From Streptomyces sp. CB01249 (GTDB lineage Bacteria; Actinomycetota; Actinomycetes; Streptomycetales; Streptomycetaceae), in assembly GCF_001905735.1 (NCBI RefSeq), contig NZ_LISW01000007.1:147600-211599 (forward strand): DNA of 64,000 nucleotides, read 5' to 3'. The translations under genes were made by a program, and so were the position numbers. Numbering within the stretch: position 1 is the first letter of the stretch; each line of letters opens with the position of its first letter. The notes under the pieces were generated by a model, which had not been told where the DNA came from, did not search any database, and saw only the letters and a program-made list of their open reading frames with translations. Positions 45,514 to 54,017 of the stretch are shown piece by piece.

Positions 45514-45564
45514 CCGGCGGCGCGCGCACCCCCACAGGTCCGGGGCCTTTTTTCGGCCCACACC

Positions 45565-45582
45565 GGAGAGCGCTCTCCAAGA
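45565..45582 (+). promoter_or_regulatory. LacI-type operator (copy 2)
   Basis: GGAGAGCGCTCTCCAAGA is identical to the site at 44313-44330. It lies 83 bp before the glycoside hydrolase start. A weak hairpin with a T-run (GGGCC, TTTTTTC, GGCCC at 45543-45559) lies just upstream and may terminate the DUF1996 transcript. Confidence 0.7.
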
Positions 45583-45661
45583 TCGCGGAGGCCCCGGACC
45601 ACGCGCGTACGCACCACTCCTCCATCCCCCCAACTCCCCCCACCCGCAAGGAGAGAGACAC

Positions 45662-47419
45662 ATGCACCATCCCCCCACCCGTACGACCCGCCGCCTGCTC
45701 GCGCCCGTCGCGGCGGCCGCCCTCCTCGGCGGCGGCCTGCTCGCCCTCCAGGCCCCTGCCGCACAGGCGGCCGGGAACGTCGTGAAGGTCACCGGTTCGC
45801 AGGGCAACTGGCAGCTGACCGTGGACGGTTCGCCGTATACGGTCAAGGGCCTCACCTGGGGCCCCTCGGTGGCGGACGCCGAGAAGTACCTGCCGGACCT
45901 GGCGTCGATGGGCGTCAACACGATCCGCACCTGGGGCACGGACGCCACCAGCAAGCCGCTGTTCGACACCGCGGCTGCCAACGGCGTCAAGGTGATCGCC
46001 GGCTTCTGGCTCCAGCCCGGTGGCGGCCCCGGCAGCGGCGGCTGCGTCAACTACCTGACGGACACGCAGTACAAGAACGACATGCTCGCCGAGTTCCCGA
46101 AGTGGGTCGACACCTACAAGGACAACCCCGGCGTACTGATGTGGAACGTGGGCAACGAGTCCACGCTCGGGCTGCAGAACTGCTACGGCGGCGACGAGTT
46201 GGAGGCGCAGCGCAACGCGTACACCTCCTTCGTCAACGACATCGCGAAGAAGATCCACGAGGTCGACCCGAACCACCCGGTCACCTCCACGGACGCGTGG
46301 ACCGGCGCCTGGCCGTACTACAAGAAGAACGCCCCGGACCTGGACCTCTACGCGGTCAACGCCTACGACGCGGTCTGCAACGTCAAGTCGGACTGGGAGC
46401 AGGGCGGTTACGACAAGCCCTACATCGTCACGGAGACGGGCCCGGCCGGTGAGTGGGAGGTGGACGACGACGCCAACGGCGTACCGGAGGAGCCCACCGA
46501 CGCCGCGAAGGCCGAGGGTTACACCAAGGCGTGGGGCTGCGTCACGGGGCACACGGGGGTGGCCCTGGGCGCCACGATGTTCCACTACGGCACCGAGGAC
46601 GACTTCGGCGGCGTGTGGTTCAACCTGCTGCCGGGCGGCGAGAAGCGGCTCTCGTACTACGCGGTGAAGAAGGCGTACGGCGCGGACACCTCCGGTGACA
46701 ACACCCCGCCGGTGATCTCCGACATGACCGTCGACAACGCCACCGAGGGCGTCCCCACCGGCTCCGACGTGCGCGTCAGCACGCACACCACGGACCCGGA
46801 CGGCGACGCGATCACGTACCAGGTCCTGTTCAGCAGCAACTACATCGACCAGAACAAGGCCCTGGTCCCCGCCGAGACCACGGACAACGGCGACGGCACG
46901 CTGACCGCGAAGGCGCCGAGCAAGACGGGCGTCTACAAGGTCTACGTGAAGGCCCGGGACGGCCACGGCAACGTGGGCGTCGAGACCAAGTCCCTCAAGG
47001 TGATCCCGCCGAAGGTGGACGGCACCAACGTCTCCCAGGGCAAGCCGGCCACGGCCTCCTCCTTCCAGACGGACCCGACCGGCGGCTGCCCGTGCGGCGC
47101 GGACAACGCGGTGGACGGCAAGTTCGACACCCGCTGGGCCAGTGACTGGAGCGACCCGCAGTGGCTCCGGGTCGACCTGGGCGCCTCCACGGCCATCAAG
47201 CACGTGCAGCTGGCCTGGGACCCTGCGTACGCCAAGGGCTACGAGATCCAGACGTCCGAGGACGGCCAGAACTGGACCACGATCAAGACCGTGACCGACG
47301 GCAACGGCGACATCGACGACCTCGACGTCACCGGCACGGGCCGCTACGTCCGCATCAACGGCACGGAGCGCGGCTCGGGCTACGGCTACTCGCTCTACGA
47401 GTTCGGCATCTACAGCTGA
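45662..47419 (+). CDS. Secreted glycoside hydrolase with C-terminal F5/8-type carbohydrate-binding domain
   Basis: An exported 585-aa enzyme. The signal peptide ends near residue 36 (APAAQAAG). A TIM-barrel catalytic domain (about 40-340) follows, with the clan-A-like signature VLMWNVGNEST, acid/base Glu166, and a nucleophile candidate Glu258 in YIVTETGPAGEW. Next is an Ig-like domain (NTPPVISDMTVDN). The last domain is discoidin/CBM32-type (about 455-585) with VDGKFDTRWASDWSDPQWLR and YSLYEFGIY. A beta-glucan is the best substrate guess, but the GH family is not certain. The AAGGAGAGAG ribosome site is strong. The upstream operator duplicates that of the DUF1996 gene. Confidence 0.85.
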   Translation: MHHPPTRTTRRLLAPVAAAALLGGGLLALQAPAAQAAGNVVKVTGSQGNWQLTVDGSPYTVKGLTWGPSVADAEKYLPDLASMGVNTIRTWGTDATSKPLFDTAAANGVKVIAGFWLQPGGGPGSGGCVNYLTDTQYKNDMLAEFPKWVDTYKDNPGVLMWNVGNESTLGLQNCYGGDELEAQRNAYTSFVNDIAKKIHEVDPNHPVTSTDAWTGAWPYYKKNAPDLDLYAVNAYDAVCNVKSDWEQGGYDKPYIVTETGPAGEWEVDDDANGVPEEPTDAAKAEGYTKAWGCVTGHTGVALGATMFHYGTEDDFGGVWFNLLPGGEKRLSYYAVKKAYGADTSGDNTPPVISDMTVDNATEGVPTGSDVRVSTHTTDPDGDAITYQVLFSSNYIDQNKALVPAETTDNGDGTLTAKAPSKTGVYKVYVKARDGHGNVGVETKSLKVIPPKVDGTNVSQGKPATASSFQTDPTGGCPCGADNAVDGKFDTRWASDWSDPQWLRVDLGASTAIKHVQLAWDPAYAKGYEIQTSEDGQNWTTIKTVTDGNGDIDDLDVTGTGRYVRINGTERGSGYGYSLYEFGIYS

Positions 47420-47435
47420 CGGGAGGCCGGCGCTC

Positions 47436-47873
47436 ATGATGACCACTCACCACCTGGACCACGCCCGGCCCTACGTGCTCGGCCTGTTCCGCATCGTCAT
47501 CGGGTCGCTGTTCACCTGCCACGGCATCGCCTCGCTCTTCGGCGTGCTGGGCCGCGACACCCTCCCGGCGGGCACCTGGCCCGGCTGGTACGCGGCCGTC
47601 ATCCAGCTCGTCACCGGCCTCCTGGTGACCCTGGGCCTCGGCACACGCACGGCCGCCTTCCTGGGCTCCGGCTCGATGGCCTTCGCGTACTTCGACGTCC
47701 ACCAGCCGGCGGCCCTGCTCCCCATCCAGAACGGCGGCGAACCCGCGGCCCTCTTCTGCTGGACCCTCCTGCTCCTGACGGTAACGGGCCCGGGCGCGCT
47801 GGCGGCGGACCGCGTGTTCGCCCCGCGACCGACGCCCCGGCAGCGGGAACCCCACCTCGGCGTCCCCATTTGA
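47436..47873 (+). CDS. DoxX-family membrane protein
   Basis: A 145-aa protein with four hydrophobic segments: GLFRIVIGSLFTCHGIASLF, WYAAVIQLVTGLLVTLGLGT, AAFLGSGSMAFAYFDVH and ALFCWTLLLLTVTGPGALAAD. This is the DoxX pattern, linked to redox or membrane-thiol functions. It starts 17 bp after the glycoside hydrolase stop behind GGGAGG, so it may be co-transcribed, though a functional link to carbohydrate use is unclear. Confidence 0.88.
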   Translation: MMTTHHLDHARPYVLGLFRIVIGSLFTCHGIASLFGVLGRDTLPAGTWPGWYAAVIQLVTGLLVTLGLGTRTAAFLGSGSMAFAYFDVHQPAALLPIQNGGEPAALFCWTLLLLTVTGPGALAADRVFAPRPTPRQREPHLGVPI

Positions 47874-48190
47874 GGGAACGGATACGCCGCGCCCGCCCCC
47901 TGGGACTGTCCCTGGGGGCCGGTCGGCGTTGGGGGGTATGTGTTCCCCGGTGCACCCCTGCGTGGCCGGCTTCGAAGCCGCCGGATCGTCCGGTTCATGG
48001 AGTAGCTGCCGCACGAGTGCAGGCGAGGCAAGACGGTGTTCCGTGAGCGGAATCCGTCCTGGTCGATCTCGGCTACGTTGACGGCAAGGCACTCGCTCAG
48101 ACCCGCAGGGACGCCGATGCCGCTTTGGCCGTCCCTGATCTGCTGTGCGATGTCCTCGCCCTTGAGGTCGGACTGCGGAGCCTCATGTGA
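47874..48190 (+). other. Accessory intergenic stretch with a possible gene remnant
   Basis: No intact gene is seen. Bases 48047-48190 form an open segment on the plus strand that begins right after an in-frame stop and ends in TGA, overlapping the next gene's GTG (GTGA). Its 47 residues (..VDLGYVDGKALAQTRRDADA.. and ..LLCDVLALEVGLRSLM) have normal codon bias and look like the C-terminal end of a larger protein. The identity is not established. Confidence 0.35.
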
Positions 48191-48662
48191 CCGGCCACGA
48201 CACGGAAGCGGAACCAGTGGAAGCGACGAACCTCCTCTACCGGGACCCGGCCCTGTACGACCTGATCCAGTCCGACAGCACCGGCGCCGTGATGTGTCAG
48301 ACCCTGATCGAGACGTACCGGCCGGACGCCCGGACGCTGCTCGACTTCGGCTGCGGCACTCGCCCGTCGCACCCATCGCGAGTACGGGACCGATGACCGC
48401 CACGGTCGACACCCCGAGCGGCCCGGCGACCGTCACGATCCGCCACGAGTGGGACCTGCGGACCCAGATCAACACCATGCACCGGCACTGGGCACTCCCC
48501 TCCGGGGACGAGGCCCAGGACGAGATCCGCAGACGCGTCCTCTTCCCGCGCGAGATCGAACAGTACGCGGTGCGCGTCGGCTTCGAGATCCTGGACATGA
48601 TGGACAGCTCCGGAGGCACGCTCACGGGGCCGACCGCGTACACGGTGGCCCGATACACCTGA
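48187..48662 (+). pseudogene. SAM-dependent methyltransferase with internal deletion and frameshift
   Basis: The first part, GTG 48187 onward, reads EPVEATNLLYRDPALYDLIQ and then ARTLLDFGCGT, a class I methyltransferase up to SAM motif I. The frame then degenerates. From about 48393 another frame reads MTATVDTPSGPATVTIRHEW, DLRTQINTMHRHWAL, RVLFPREIEQYAVRVGFEIL and GPTAYTVARYT, the normal C-terminal part of such an enzyme. About 90-100 residues between the two are missing and the frames differ. The simplest reading is one ancestral gene broken by a deletion near 48360. Confidence 0.75.
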
Positions 48663-48836
48663 CAGCCAGGTGCTGGTGGCACGATCGACGTTCATCGGCG
48701 CCGAGACATGCACGGCGAGCATCACCATCAGGGTTCGCACATATGGCACGGTGACGCGCAGTCGGCAGTCGATCTCCACGCGCACATTCAGGAGATGACC
48801 ATTCGGCTCGCTCTTCCGGCAATCCACGGAGTCCCG

Positions 48837-49646
48837 ATGACCTCCCAGCCCACGCCTGACCGCCTGGTGACCAATCGCGGCCTTCTCTCCACCAAGGCAT
48901 ACGCCACGGGTCAGCACTTGGCCGCCCGTCAGTCCCTCTACCAATGGCAGACCCCGCGCCATGACCTTCCGGGCATCGTCGTTGACGAACTGGCAAAGGT
49001 ACGGGGCGCGGTCGCCGACGTGGGCTGCGGCAACGGGAAGTTCGTCGCCCGGGTGCGGGACGACCGGCCCGACCTGGACGTGCTGCCCATGGACGTCTCT
49101 CACGGCATCATCGGCGCCATCCCTGGAGCGGTCGTCGCGGACGTCCAGCAACTACCCCTCGCGGATGCGTCTCTCGGGGCGGTTCTTGCGCTTCACATGC
49201 TGTACCACGTGGAGGACCACCCACAGGCTGTAAGGGAGTTGGCGCGCGTACTGGCACCCGGCGGCATCGCGATCGTCTCCACGAACAGCCGGACCGACAA
49301 ACGGGAGCTTGAACACCTCTGGCGCCGGGCCGCAGGCGATGTGCTGGGTGTCCAGGAAGGCCCGGCCCGAATGCAGTTGTCTGCTCGCTTCACTCTGGAG
49401 GACGCTCCGGCGATCCTCGGTGCGGTCTTCGGCGAGATCCGCACGATCCCCCTCCCCGGGGTGATCGAGGTGACCGACGCCGAACCGGTCGTCGCGCACC
49501 TGGCCTCGTACGAAGCCTGGGCGGACAGGATGGGTGTCCCGTTCCAGGAGACGATCGAGCGCGCGCGGGAGCGGGTCGACGACGTCATTCGGGCTGAGGG
49601 CGTTTTCCGTGTCACCTGCCTCGGCGGCATGCTCGTCTGCCGGTGA
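48837..49646 (+). CDS. Class I SAM-dependent methyltransferase
   Basis: A 269-aa protein. SAM motif I is VADVGCGNGKFVARVRDDRP near residue 58. LPLADASLGAVLALHMLYHV (motif II/III region) and ELARVLAPGGIAIVSTNSRT follow, as in UbiE/Methyltransf_11 enzymes. The N-terminus DRLVTNRGLLSTKAYATG is the segment repeated as a remnant at 50823. ATG 48837 has GGAG 7 nt upstream. The open frame begins at 48708, but the longer N-terminus lacks support. The substrate is unknown. The stop abuts the convergent NUDIX gene with only 2 bp between. Confidence 0.88.
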   Translation: MTSQPTPDRLVTNRGLLSTKAYATGQHLAARQSLYQWQTPRHDLPGIVVDELAKVRGAVADVGCGNGKFVARVRDDRPDLDVLPMDVSHGIIGAIPGAVVADVQQLPLADASLGAVLALHMLYHVEDHPQAVRELARVLAPGGIAIVSTNSRTDKRELEHLWRRAAGDVLGVQEGPARMQLSARFTLEDAPAILGAVFGEIRTIPLPGVIEVTDAEPVVAHLASYEAWADRMGVPFQETIERARERVDDVIRAEGVFRVTCLGGMLVCR

Positions 49647-49648
49647 GG

Positions 49649-50182
49649 TCAGCGGATCGCCTCGTCCATGAGTACGTAGAGCAGCCCGACCAGGGAGCCG
49701 CTGCTGACGATCTCGCGGCGGTCGATCATGCCCCGCACGTCCGCCAGCGGAACCCACTCGATCCGGTCCGACTCGTTCTTCTCGGTCGGGGGGCCTTCGT
49801 ACGTCGCTCCGTCGGCGCGGAAGATGTGGTGCTGGGAGTCCGTGATGCCGTTGGCCGGTTCGGCATAGAGGAGGGGCTTCAGTACGTCGGGGCGCCAACC
49901 GGTCTCCTCCCTTACCTCACGGGCCGCCGCCTCGGCCGGGGTCTCGCCCTCCTCGACCAGACCCATGGGCAGTTCCCACGCCCAGGCGTCCGTGATGAAG
50001 CGGTGGCGCCACATCATCAGGACCTCGCGCCGGTCGTTGACGACGGCGGCCACGGCGAGGTGCCGGAGTTTGACGACGTGGTGTTCCCAGCGGTTGCCGT
50101 CCGGTGTCTCCACGTCGGTGAGCCACAGGTTGACCCAGCTGTTCTCGTAGATCGGGCGTTCCCCGTGGATCTTCCACTGCAT
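49649..50182 (-). CDS. NUDIX hydrolase (ADP-ribose pyrophosphatase-like)
   Basis: A 177-aa protein with the NUDIX box GLVEEGETPAEAAAREVREE followed by TGW, preceded by WAWELPM. This E-x-P-x-G arrangement is typical of ADP-sugar pyrophosphatases. The N-terminal beta-sheet, ENSWVNLWLTDVETPDG, also fits. ATG 50182 is behind GAGGAG. It is distinct from the NUDIX gene at 41245. Confidence 0.9.
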   Translation of the reverse strand: MQWKIHGERPIYENSWVNLWLTDVETPDGNRWEHHVVKLRHLAVAAVVNDRREVLMMWRHRFITDAWAWELPMGLVEEGETPAEAAAREVREETGWRPDVLKPLLYAEPANGITDSQHHIFRADGATYEGPPTEKNESDRIEWVPLADVRGMIDRREIVSSGSLVGLLYVLMDEAIR

Positions 50183-50309
50183 CGCCGCTGCTCCTCTCGG
50201 TCGGCCTCCAGCATCGCAGGGCAGGGATCGGCGACCGGCTCCGCAGCGCGGGAAGCCCGCACCCCGCCACCCGGCAGCGGCACCAACACCTCGGCGTCCC
50301 CGCCAAGCA

Positions 50310-50762
50310 TCACCGCTGCGAGGAATCCGCCTCGCCCCCCAGGGCATCCAGCAACTCCGCAAAGCGCCGGTCCTGCGAAGTCCCCCCGGCCATGCCGGTC
50401 AGCGCATACGCCGTGGTCTTGAAGCCGTCCCCGTGGTGGAACTCCGCACCCCAAGCACCCAGCCGCACAAAGGCCACCTCCTCCAGGGAAAGACGTTGCG
50501 TCCCCCACGGATTCACCGCCACGATGCCGCCAGGGCCGACCTCAAGCCGGACCTTGAGAATCGTGCACCAGAAGAACAACGCCGAGCCGAGGGCCAACCC
50601 CGTCCACACTCCGGCCGACCGTGCTGACACCATTTCCGGAGACGAAACCCAGACGCCCCAGCCCGTGGCCGCTTTCAGTCCCAGGACAGCTGGTACTACA
50701 TAGGCCGCCACGAGGGCCGGCCCCTCCACCCGCCACACCGACACCCCACCCTGGTCAACCAT
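50310..50762 (-). CDS. Two-helix membrane protein with PH-like domain
   Basis: A 150-aa protein with two N-terminal membrane helices (VAAYVVPAVLGLKAATGWGV and VWTGLALGSALFFWCTIL) and a C-terminal domain. That domain (VRLEVGPGGIVAVNPWGTQR, then HHGDGFKTTAYALTG) resembles bacterial PH-like domain proteins. ATG 50762 begins MVDQGGVSVW. A further upstream start would overlap the methyltransferase remnant. The last residues are Asp/Ser-rich. Function is unknown. Confidence 0.72.
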   Translation of the reverse strand: MVDQGGVSVWRVEGPALVAAYVVPAVLGLKAATGWGVWVSSPEMVSARSAGVWTGLALGSALFFWCTILKVRLEVGPGGIVAVNPWGTQRLSLEEVAFVRLGAWGAEFHHGDGFKTTAYALTGMAGGTSQDRRFAELLDALGGEADSSQR

Positions 50763-50822
50763 GCCCGCATTGTGAGTCACCCGGCAGTCGGCGGTCGATG
50801 CCGCCTCCCCTGCGGAGCCCCG

Positions 50823-50969
50823 ATGACCGCCCGGCCCAGGCATGATCACCTGGTCACGGATCGCGGCCTGCGCGCTGGCAAGGCGTACGCTTCCCGCAAG
50901 AACCGTGCTTACCTGCGCCGCAGGAAACTCGGCTCAAGCGGTGCCCTGCATTTTCGAGTTACTGCCTGA
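50823..50969 (+). pseudogene. N-terminal remnant of a methyltransferase gene
   Basis: The open segment reads MTARPRHDHLVTDRGLRAGK and then AYASRKN. It parallels the start of the intact methyltransferase at 48837 (MTSQPTPDRLVTNRGLLSTK, then AYATG). The 5' flanks are also related: a 16-bp block GCAGTCGGC[AG]GTCGAT occurs at 48758-48773 and 50784-50799. After about 30 codons the similarity ends and the frame runs into the 3' end of the convergent hydrolase gene. This is a truncated duplicate, not a functional gene. Confidence 0.6.
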
Positions 50970-51530
50970 CGGGTTGAGAAAGTCCAGCACTCTGCGCCAG
51001 GTCAGCTCGGCCGCCGCCGGATCGTGGTCCGGCAGCTCACCGTCGATGTAGAAGTGGCCAACGCCCGGGTAGCGGAAGACTTCCACATCGACGTCGGCCT
51101 CTCGTGCCGCCTGGCAGAAAGCAGCAACCCGCTCGGGCGGTGCGAAGTCATCCGGCTCAGCAGCGTGCAGCTGGACCCGCAGACCGGGGCGAACGGAGAC
51201 GGGGAGGTCTACGGCGGCGTGCAGGAGGAGAACGCCCGTGGTGGCGGGACGCTCGGGCCAGAGACCGGCCACGACGCTTGTCCCCATGGACACACCAGCG
51301 AGTACGGTCTCATCCGGCATACCCCCAAGAGCCTGCCGAGCGTGCCTCATCACCGCTGCCCAGCCGATCCGCTCGACCAGTCGGAATCCCTCGTTAAGAG
51401 TGCGTGCAGTTTCGCCGCTGAACAGATCGGGCGTGATGACCTCATGCCCGGCGCGACGCAGTCGCTCGGCGGCAAGGATCTCAGCGGAGCGCAGACCGAG
51501 AACGGAGTGGAACAACGCGACATGCGCCAT
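50934..51530 (-). CDS. Dienelactone-hydrolase-family protein (serine type)
   Basis: A 198-aa alpha/beta-hydrolase. FHSVLGLRSAEILAAERLRR, the nucleophile elbow GVSMGTSVVAG, LLLHAAVDLP and YPGVGHFYIDG with the catalytic His match the dienelactone hydrolase fold. The nucleophile is Ser rather than the usual Cys of true dienelactone hydrolases. The last 14 residues (..PSGSNSKMQGTA) may be derived from foreign DNA, because they overlap the methyltransferase remnant on the other strand. The substrate is unknown. Confidence 0.85.
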   Translation of the reverse strand: MAHVALFHSVLGLRSAEILAAERLRRAGHEVITPDLFSGETARTLNEGFRLVERIGWAAVMRHARQALGGMPDETVLAGVSMGTSVVAGLWPERPATTGVLLLHAAVDLPVSVRPGLRVQLHAAEPDDFAPPERVAAFCQAAREADVDVEVFRYPGVGHFYIDGELPDHDPAAAELTWRRVLDFLNPSGSNSKMQGTA

Positions 51531-51587
51531 CAGGTCATCCTGCGGTACGGGCTGTAGCTGCGATCAGCACTTTCGAAACACGTGCTA

Positions 51588-51998
51588 CTAGCCGCGCTCG
51601 GGCCAGACCGGGCCCTGGTCGGTCCAGACGACGCCCTTGTTGCGGCACAGGCAGAAGGGGTGGCCGATCGGGTCGGTGTAGACCTGCCAGCCGTAACCGT
51701 TGGGGCCGATGAAGTCCTGCCTCAGCGTCGCGCCGAGGTCGACGACGCGGCGCTGCTCGGACTCGATGTCGTCCACTTCGAAGTCGAGGTGGAACTGCTT
51801 GGGGTGCTCGCTGTCGGGCCACTGCGGGGCGCGGTAGTCGGACACCCGGATGAACGCGAGCTCGATCTCGCCGAACTTGATGCCGGCCCAGTCCTCCGAG
51901 CTGCCCTTCTTCACCGGACGGCCTGTGACCTCGGAGTAGAAGGCCGCCAGCTTCATGGTGTCCGGGCAGTCGATGATGAAATCGGTGAGTCGCAGCAT
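51588..51998 (-). CDS. VOC-fold protein (glyoxalase/bleomycin-resistance family)
   Basis: A 136-aa protein: MLRLTDFIIDCPDTMKLAAF, EVTGRPVKK, HPKQFHLDFEVDDIESEQRR and WQVYTDPIGHPFCLCRN define the two beta-alpha-beta-beta-beta halves of a VOC protein. A GTG at 52022 would add eight residues. No good ribosome site is visible. Substrate unknown. It is on the same strand as the two hydrolase genes around it but well separated. Confidence 0.87.
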   Translation of the reverse strand: MLRLTDFIIDCPDTMKLAAFYSEVTGRPVKKGSSEDWAGIKFGEIELAFIRVSDYRAPQWPDSEHPKQFHLDFEVDDIESEQRRVVDLGATLRQDFIGPNGYGWQVYTDPIGHPFCLCRNKGVVWTDQGPVWPERG

Positions 51999-52174
51999 CC
52001 CGTGATCTTGGCACACGCTCACAACCGTCTCAGAGGAGGACCCAGAACTCCTGCCGAAGCGAGTGGCGGAGCCGGTGGGCTCGGTGGCCCCTCCCCGGCC
52101 CCAACCTCGGTGGGAGCAGCGGCGACTGCCGCTGAGTCAAGATCAGGGCGGGGACGGTGGACTCGGCCGGAGCC

Positions 52175-52909
52175 TCAGCGGGTGGTCAGGGTGCGGTCGA
52201 GGAGGGGGATCAGGTGGTCCCAGTGGCGCCGCAACGCGGCGGGGTCGAAGGCGTCGGTGTCGGGCATGGTGAAGCCGTGGACGGTGCCGGGGTAGATCTC
52301 GGAGGTGTAGCGGACCCCTGCGGCATCCAGGGCCTGATTGAGCTCGCCGAGGGCCTCGGGCGTCAAGTCGCTCTCGGCATGGCCGAATTGGACTTCGGCG
52401 GTGATCTTGGCGAGGCTGTCGGGCCCGTCGGCGCCAACGGGGCCGTGGAATGCGGCGAGGGCGGCCACCTGGCCGGGGTGGGCTGCGGCGGTGCGCGTCG
52501 CCAGGAGGCCGCCGATGCAGTAGCCGGTCACCCCGACCGGTCCGGCGCCGACCTCGGGCTGGGCGGTGAGGAACCTGAGGTAGGCGTCGGCGTCGCTCAG
52601 GGTGCGTTCGGCGGTGTGCGCCTCGATCAAGGGCATCAGCTGGGCGAGGACCGCGGGCCGGGCCTCTGCTCCGATGTACTCGGGAAGCTCGATCACCGGT
52701 GCCGGGCCGTGCCGGTAGAAGAGGTTGGGGACGAGCACGTAGTACCCGTGCCCGGCCAGCTCCTGGGCCATCTCCCGCAGCACGGGCCGGATGCCGAAGC
52801 CATCCGCGTACATCAGCACCCCTGGGTGCTGCTCGCCACGGTCCGGGATGGCAGCGAAGGCGTCGGCCTGGCCGTCCGCGGTGGGAATCTGCAGCGTCTT
52901 GATGGTCAT
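52175..52909 (-). CDS. Dienelactone hydrolase family protein
   Basis: A 244-aa alpha/beta-hydrolase with the classical Cys nucleophile: VGVTGYCIGGLLATRTAAAH (Gly-x-Cys-x-Gly). GVLMYADGFGIRPVLREMAQ is the oxyanion region, and IYPGTVHGFTMPD carries the catalytic His. LVPNLFYRHGPAPVIE is also typical of carboxymethylenebutenolidase relatives. ATG 52909 follows AGGAGA. Upstream, GTTGAT and ATCAAC form a dyad (52926-52951) that may be an operator. The physiological substrate is unknown. Confidence 0.9.
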   Translation of the reverse strand: MTIKTLQIPTADGQADAFAAIPDRGEQHPGVLMYADGFGIRPVLREMAQELAGHGYYVLVPNLFYRHGPAPVIELPEYIGAEARPAVLAQLMPLIEAHTAERTLSDADAYLRFLTAQPEVGAGPVGVTGYCIGGLLATRTAAAHPGQVAALAAFHGPVGADGPDSLAKITAEVQFGHAESDLTPEALGELNQALDAAGVRYTSEIYPGTVHGFTMPDTDAFDPAALRRHWDHLIPLLDRTLTTR

Positions 52910-53153
52910 GAATTCTCCTGTCGTGGTTGATGTGTTGAGCCTGTGATCAACACGACGGAGGCGGAGCCCGCGCACCAGCGCAGGACCCTCGATCGAACAG
53001 CGGGCCCTCACCGGCCCGTACGGCGCTCAGGAGAGCACCGGGTCACCAATCCGTGTGTGGCGCAATGCCGTCCCGGTAGTCATGCGGCGCAGCGTAGCCC
53101 ACCGGACGAGGTGCAACCCGAAACTGGCGCCGCCCTTCGGCCCGGGCCACCCG

Positions 53154-54005
53154 TCAACGCGGATTCAGAGCCCGCCCTGCCGCGTTGATGATGTTGTGGG
53201 CGTCGGCCCCGTACACGGCCGACTCGTGGAGGAGGCGCCAGACCTTCGCGTACAACGTGACGTTGTCGGCGTCGTCCAGCCACATCTCGGCGTGCCAGTC
53301 CTCCGCGACCACCAGGCGTTCGTCGAGGACCCAGAACCCGTTGGCGGGCACGATCTTCACGGAGGCCGCGAACGGGACGACGCCGAGCTCCACCGTGTCC
53401 ATGCCGATCACCCCGGTGAGACGGTCGAGCTGGGCGGCCAGCACGGAGGGCGGACAGATCAGCGACCGCAACGCGGCTTCCCAGATCAGGACGTGAAGCT
53501 TGTGGCCGGGCCGGTACAGCCACTCCTGACGCTGTGCCCGGGAGCGCACAGCGGCTTCAACGTCGCCGGCCCCGCCCAGCAGGCCGGCGTACCGCTGGAC
53601 GACGTGGCGGGCGTACTCGGAGGTCTGCAACAGACCGGGTACCACCGACTCTTCCCAGATCCACACCTGAGAGCTGCGGTCGATCTCCGCACTCAGGCCC
53701 TCGTGCAGCGGCTTGAAGCCGTTCGCCAGCGCCCTGCGCCATGACCGGATGTGGGACTCGAAGCCCGCAAGCCGGGCGGCAAGCTCGGCGTACGTGCCTG
53801 GCTGCTCGGTCGCGTCGGCCCAGGCCCTCAGATCCTCCGGGGTGGCTGTCTGTTTACCGTTCTCCAGCTTGCTGACCTTGGAGCCCTGCCAGCCGAGCCG
53901 CTGGGCGAGCTGTTGGCCGGTGAGCCGGCCGCCAGGACACGAGAACCGGAGTTCTCGGAGCCGCGCCCCCAGTGCTTCCCGTGCCTGCTGGTAGTCGGTG
54001 CTCAC
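53154..54005 (-). CDS. XRE-family regulator with DUF5753-type domain
   Basis: A 283-aa protein. The N-terminal lambda-repressor-like helix-turn-helix is RLTGQQLAQRLGWQGSKVSK then LENGKQTATPEDL. The remainder is the ligand-like domain common in Streptomyces abaA/whiJ loci, with IWIWEESVVPGLLQTSEYAR-like sequence (VVPGLLQTSEYARHVVQRYA) and AEDWHAEMWLDDADN. It starts 12 bp downstream of the DUF6879 gene, so the two form one operon. It probably regulates development or secondary metabolism, by analogy with WhiJ. Confidence 0.92.
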   Translation of the reverse strand: MSTDYQQAREALGARLRELRFSCPGGRLTGQQLAQRLGWQGSKVSKLENGKQTATPEDLRAWADATEQPGTYAELAARLAGFESHIRSWRRALANGFKPLHEGLSAEIDRSSQVWIWEESVVPGLLQTSEYARHVVQRYAGLLGGAGDVEAAVRSRAQRQEWLYRPGHKLHVLIWEAALRSLICPPSVLAAQLDRLTGVIGMDTVELGVVPFAASVKIVPANGFWVLDERLVVAEDWHAEMWLDDADNVTLYAKVWRLLHESAVYGADAHNIINAAGRALNPR

Positions 54006-54017
54006 CGGCCACGCGCT

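Noticed and set aside
52023-52174. Small gene between the VOC and hydrolase genes
   Set aside because: No start with a ribosome site and no codon-bias-supported frame was found in this 152-bp gap.
53080-53523. Separate genes opposite the XRE regulator
   Set aside because: The frames overlap a well-supported XRE/DUF5753 gene and have no recognisable motifs.
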